Source: JACMLD01 sp038207265
GTDB taxonomy: Bacteria; Bacteroidota; Bacteroidia; Chitinophagales; Chitinophagaceae
DNA length: 64,000 bases
Direction of reading: 5' to 3'
Assembly: GCA_038207265.1 (NCBI GenBank)
Contig: JBBQZZ010000001.1
Location: 682,001 to 746,000 of the forward strand
Shown here: positions 62,688-64,000 of the stretch, piece by piece
Numbering within the stretch: the first letter of the stretch is position 1
How the letters are laid out: each line of letters starts with the position of its first letter
Notes under the pieces: generated by a model
What the model was told of the DNA's origin: nothing
What the model saw: the letters and a program-made list of their open reading frames with translations, nothing else
The model's database searches: none
Program-made: the position numbers and the translations under genes

Positions 62688-63706
62688 TTATATAATTCCT
62701 TCCAGCTCACAGATGAACCTTTAAATAAACCGGATTTTTCTTTCATGCTATCAATATCTTTAAAAGCGATTACATTTCCATTCATCGGCCCATGGATTCC
62801 ATCACCCTGCAATAAAAAACTTTTACCTGCTTCAACCAGGGAATGGTCGCCGGCATAGTCAACCAGGTAAATATTCCTGACTTGTTTATCATCCATTTCA
62901 TTTGATTTTAGGAAAGCAAGCAGGCAATGCGCATCGTCGAATTTATACACCCGGCCTTTTTTTGTAACCAATTCTCCGCCATATCGTGCATCAGTAACCG
63001 CCATTTTACAGAGGTAACAATTATCACGCCCGGGCACAATAGGCTCCGGACCAGCGTTGCAGCTGCTCAAACAAAAAATTGCCAGTATTGCGGTAACTAC
63101 AGGTGAGATTGTAAATCGTTTGCTGAATTGGCGACCACGTTTCCACTCTATGATAAGACAAAAAAGCAATAAAACTCCTGCAGCAATAAATATCCAGCCA
63201 CCAATATCTGGTACGGAGTAGGCACCAAAATTCAATAATTGTTTAAACCCAATTAGCGGGGGCTGGTAGGCCATCCCGGGAACGACTATCGCTGCATTGG
63301 GATTCAGGTTGTGACCATAATTATATTCCCATTTCCAGAAATCTACCATGGCAATGATACCAAATAATACAAACAGGATAAATAATACATTCAGCAAACG
63401 CTTTTTATTAATGATTGAAACGAGTAAAAAAGCCGCCGCGAAAAAAACCACGCAATAAGGCAGGATGGTAAACTCGAAAAAGTCTTCACTGTGCAAAGTC
63501 TTCATGCCAATATAATGATTCAGTCCATTGATGATATCTACATTGCCCTGCAACCCGGTAGCGTGTATTGTAAGCCTGAGTCCTTCGGGGTATTGTGGTG
63601 CATCCAGGTCAATACGCCATATAGGGGTAAAAAGCACCCCTATCAATCCGATAGCTGCTACTAATAACAAGATCCTGCTCGTATTACTTAACCTGTTTTT
63701 CATCAT
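62684..63706 (-). CDS. nosL: NosL copper chaperone fused to an N-terminal membrane domain
   Basis: 340 residues. Residues 1-190 contain four or five membrane segments with an extracytoplasmic loop (DAPQYPEGLRLTIHATGLQG, MKTLHSEDFFEFTILPYCVV). At 201-216 a lipoprotein-like stretch SPVVTAILAIFCLSSC appears in mid-protein, then the NosL domain: RDNCYLCKMAVTDARYGGEL with the Cu(I) ligands Cys230, Cys233 and Met235, KFDDAHCLLAF and KSFLLQGDGIHGPM. NosL delivers copper for NosZ assembly. Most NosL proteins I know of are free lipoproteins of about 150-180 residues, so this single frame joins two modules. Overlaps nosD by four bases. Confidence 0.9.
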   Translation of the reverse strand: MMKNRLSNTSRILLLVAAIGLIGVLFTPIWRIDLDAPQYPEGLRLTIHATGLQGNVDIINGLNHYIGMKTLHSEDFFEFTILPYCVVFFAAAFLLVSIINKKRLLNVLFILFVLFGIIAMVDFWKWEYNYGHNLNPNAAIVVPGMAYQPPLIGFKQLLNFGAYSVPDIGGWIFIAAGVLLLFCLIIEWKRGRQFSKRFTISPVVTAILAIFCLSSCNAGPEPIVPGRDNCYLCKMAVTDARYGGELVTKKGRVYKFDDAHCLLAFLKSNEMDDKQVRNIYLVDYAGDHSLVEAGKSFLLQGDGIHGPMNGNVIAFKDIDSMKEKSGLFKGSSVSWKELYK

Positions 63707-63751
63707 TCATTACTTTAAATTTCTCTATACATCGAATCATTATTAGCAGCA

Positions 63752-64000
63752 CTATTTTTTTGCAGGAGGCAACAACACTCCGTCTATTACATGAATAATT
63801 CCATTGGAAGCTGGAATACTTGCAATAATAGTAGCACTGTTATTTAGTACAACTTTGCCATCCTTGATACTGACCATAACATTATCGCCGTTCACCATAC
63901 CCAATACCTGGCCATCTTTAAAAGTTTCCGCTTTCATGGCTGCTAAAGTGACATGGTATTGCAAAATATTCTGAAGATCTTCTTTCTTGTCATTCTTCAT
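63752..64000 (-). CDS. Fasciclin-domain protein, C-terminal part (cut by window edge)
   Basis: The frame is open to the right edge; 82 residues are visible. KNDKKEDLQNILQYHVTLAA, then TFKDGQVLGMVNGDNVMVSI and ASNGIIHVIDGVLLPPAKK match the H1-H2 conserved parts of fasciclin (FAS1) domains. The Met at 64000 is probably internal. FAS1 genes are recurrent neighbours in Bacteroidota nos clusters, and nosL starts 45 bases downstream, so this is likely a nos operon gene. Complete gene and start lie outside. Confidence 0.85.
   Translation of the reverse strand: MKNDKKEDLQNILQYHVTLAAMKAETFKDGQVLGMVNGDNVMVSIKDGKVVLNNSATIIASIPASNGIIHVIDGVLLPPAKK

Noticed and set aside
58382..64000. Complete denitrification cluster
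   Set aside because: Only nos accessory genes and a globin are visible; no nir, nor or nosZ gene is in the window.
1..64000. tRNA, rRNA, CRISPR arrays, intact insertion sequences or prophage genes
   Set aside because: Looked for conserved tRNA loops, regularly spaced repeats, transposase motifs and phage structural genes by eye and found none.

Overview
The window comes from a member of the Bacteroidota, most likely of the Chitinophagaceae or a close relative. The evidence is a SusC/SusD pair, a type IX secretion C-terminal signal, a PUR-family (DUF3276-type) protein, promoters of the TAnnTTTG type, moderate-to-low GC and a nos gene set that includes a fasciclin-domain protein. I see no tRNA, rRNA, CRISPR array or intact insertion sequence.

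Layout. Positions 1-3.5 kb hold a SusD lipoprotein (cut by the window edge) and a SusC receptor interrupted by one in-frame amber codon, divergent from an AraC-type regulator. Positions 4.9-14.4 kb are accessory: a photolyase-like protein without the iron-sulfur cysteines, remnants of a receiver domain and of a SnoaL-like protein, a probable pentameric ligand-gated ion channel, a YVTN propeller, a TetR / HMA-like / MFS cluster with a visible operator, MsrA and a nitrobindin-like protein.

Positions 14.7-40 kb form a carbohydrate region. A plus-strand operon (sugar-porter MFS, SDR dehydrogenase, class III CoA-transferase, enoyl-CoA hydratase, cytosolic solute-binding-like protein) faces a long minus-strand set: DUF4038/GH140-like, GH130-like, GH172, GH3, GRP sugar transporter, secreted ADP-ribosylglycohydrolase-like protein, ribokinase, then (past a plus-strand GH116) a second GH172, a D-apionate-lactonase-like protein, an SMP-30 lactonase, a 2-keto-3-deoxy-sugar-acid kinase and a KDPG-type aldolase. 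Read together, exported hydrolases release sugars such as ribose, apiose or arabinose; the sugars are imported, oxidised to lactones, opened to acids, and finished by kinase and aldolase. No ordinary sugar-acid dehydratase is in the cluster, although uxuA lies at 58 kb. The CoA-transferase / hydratase / solute-binding trio is the least explained part and my main candidate for an undescribed system.

Positions 40-58 kb are mostly housekeeping: response regulator, rlmH, rhomboid protease, tilS, TPR protein, etfB-etfA, pgi, a 1,461-residue type IX secreted BNR-repeat protein, PUR protein, an MdlA-like ABC exporter, small membrane proteins and an M24 peptidase. Positions 58-64 kb hold uxuA, a truncated haemoglobin, and the nosY-nosF-nosD-nosL accessory operon for nitrous oxide reductase preceded by a fasciclin-domain gene; nosZ itself is expected just beyond the right edge.

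Four decayed genes (susC, receiver domain, SnoaL-like, a small membrane protein) lie in the first 21 kb, while the rest is intact. All functional names come from recognising motifs by eye; no database search was run.
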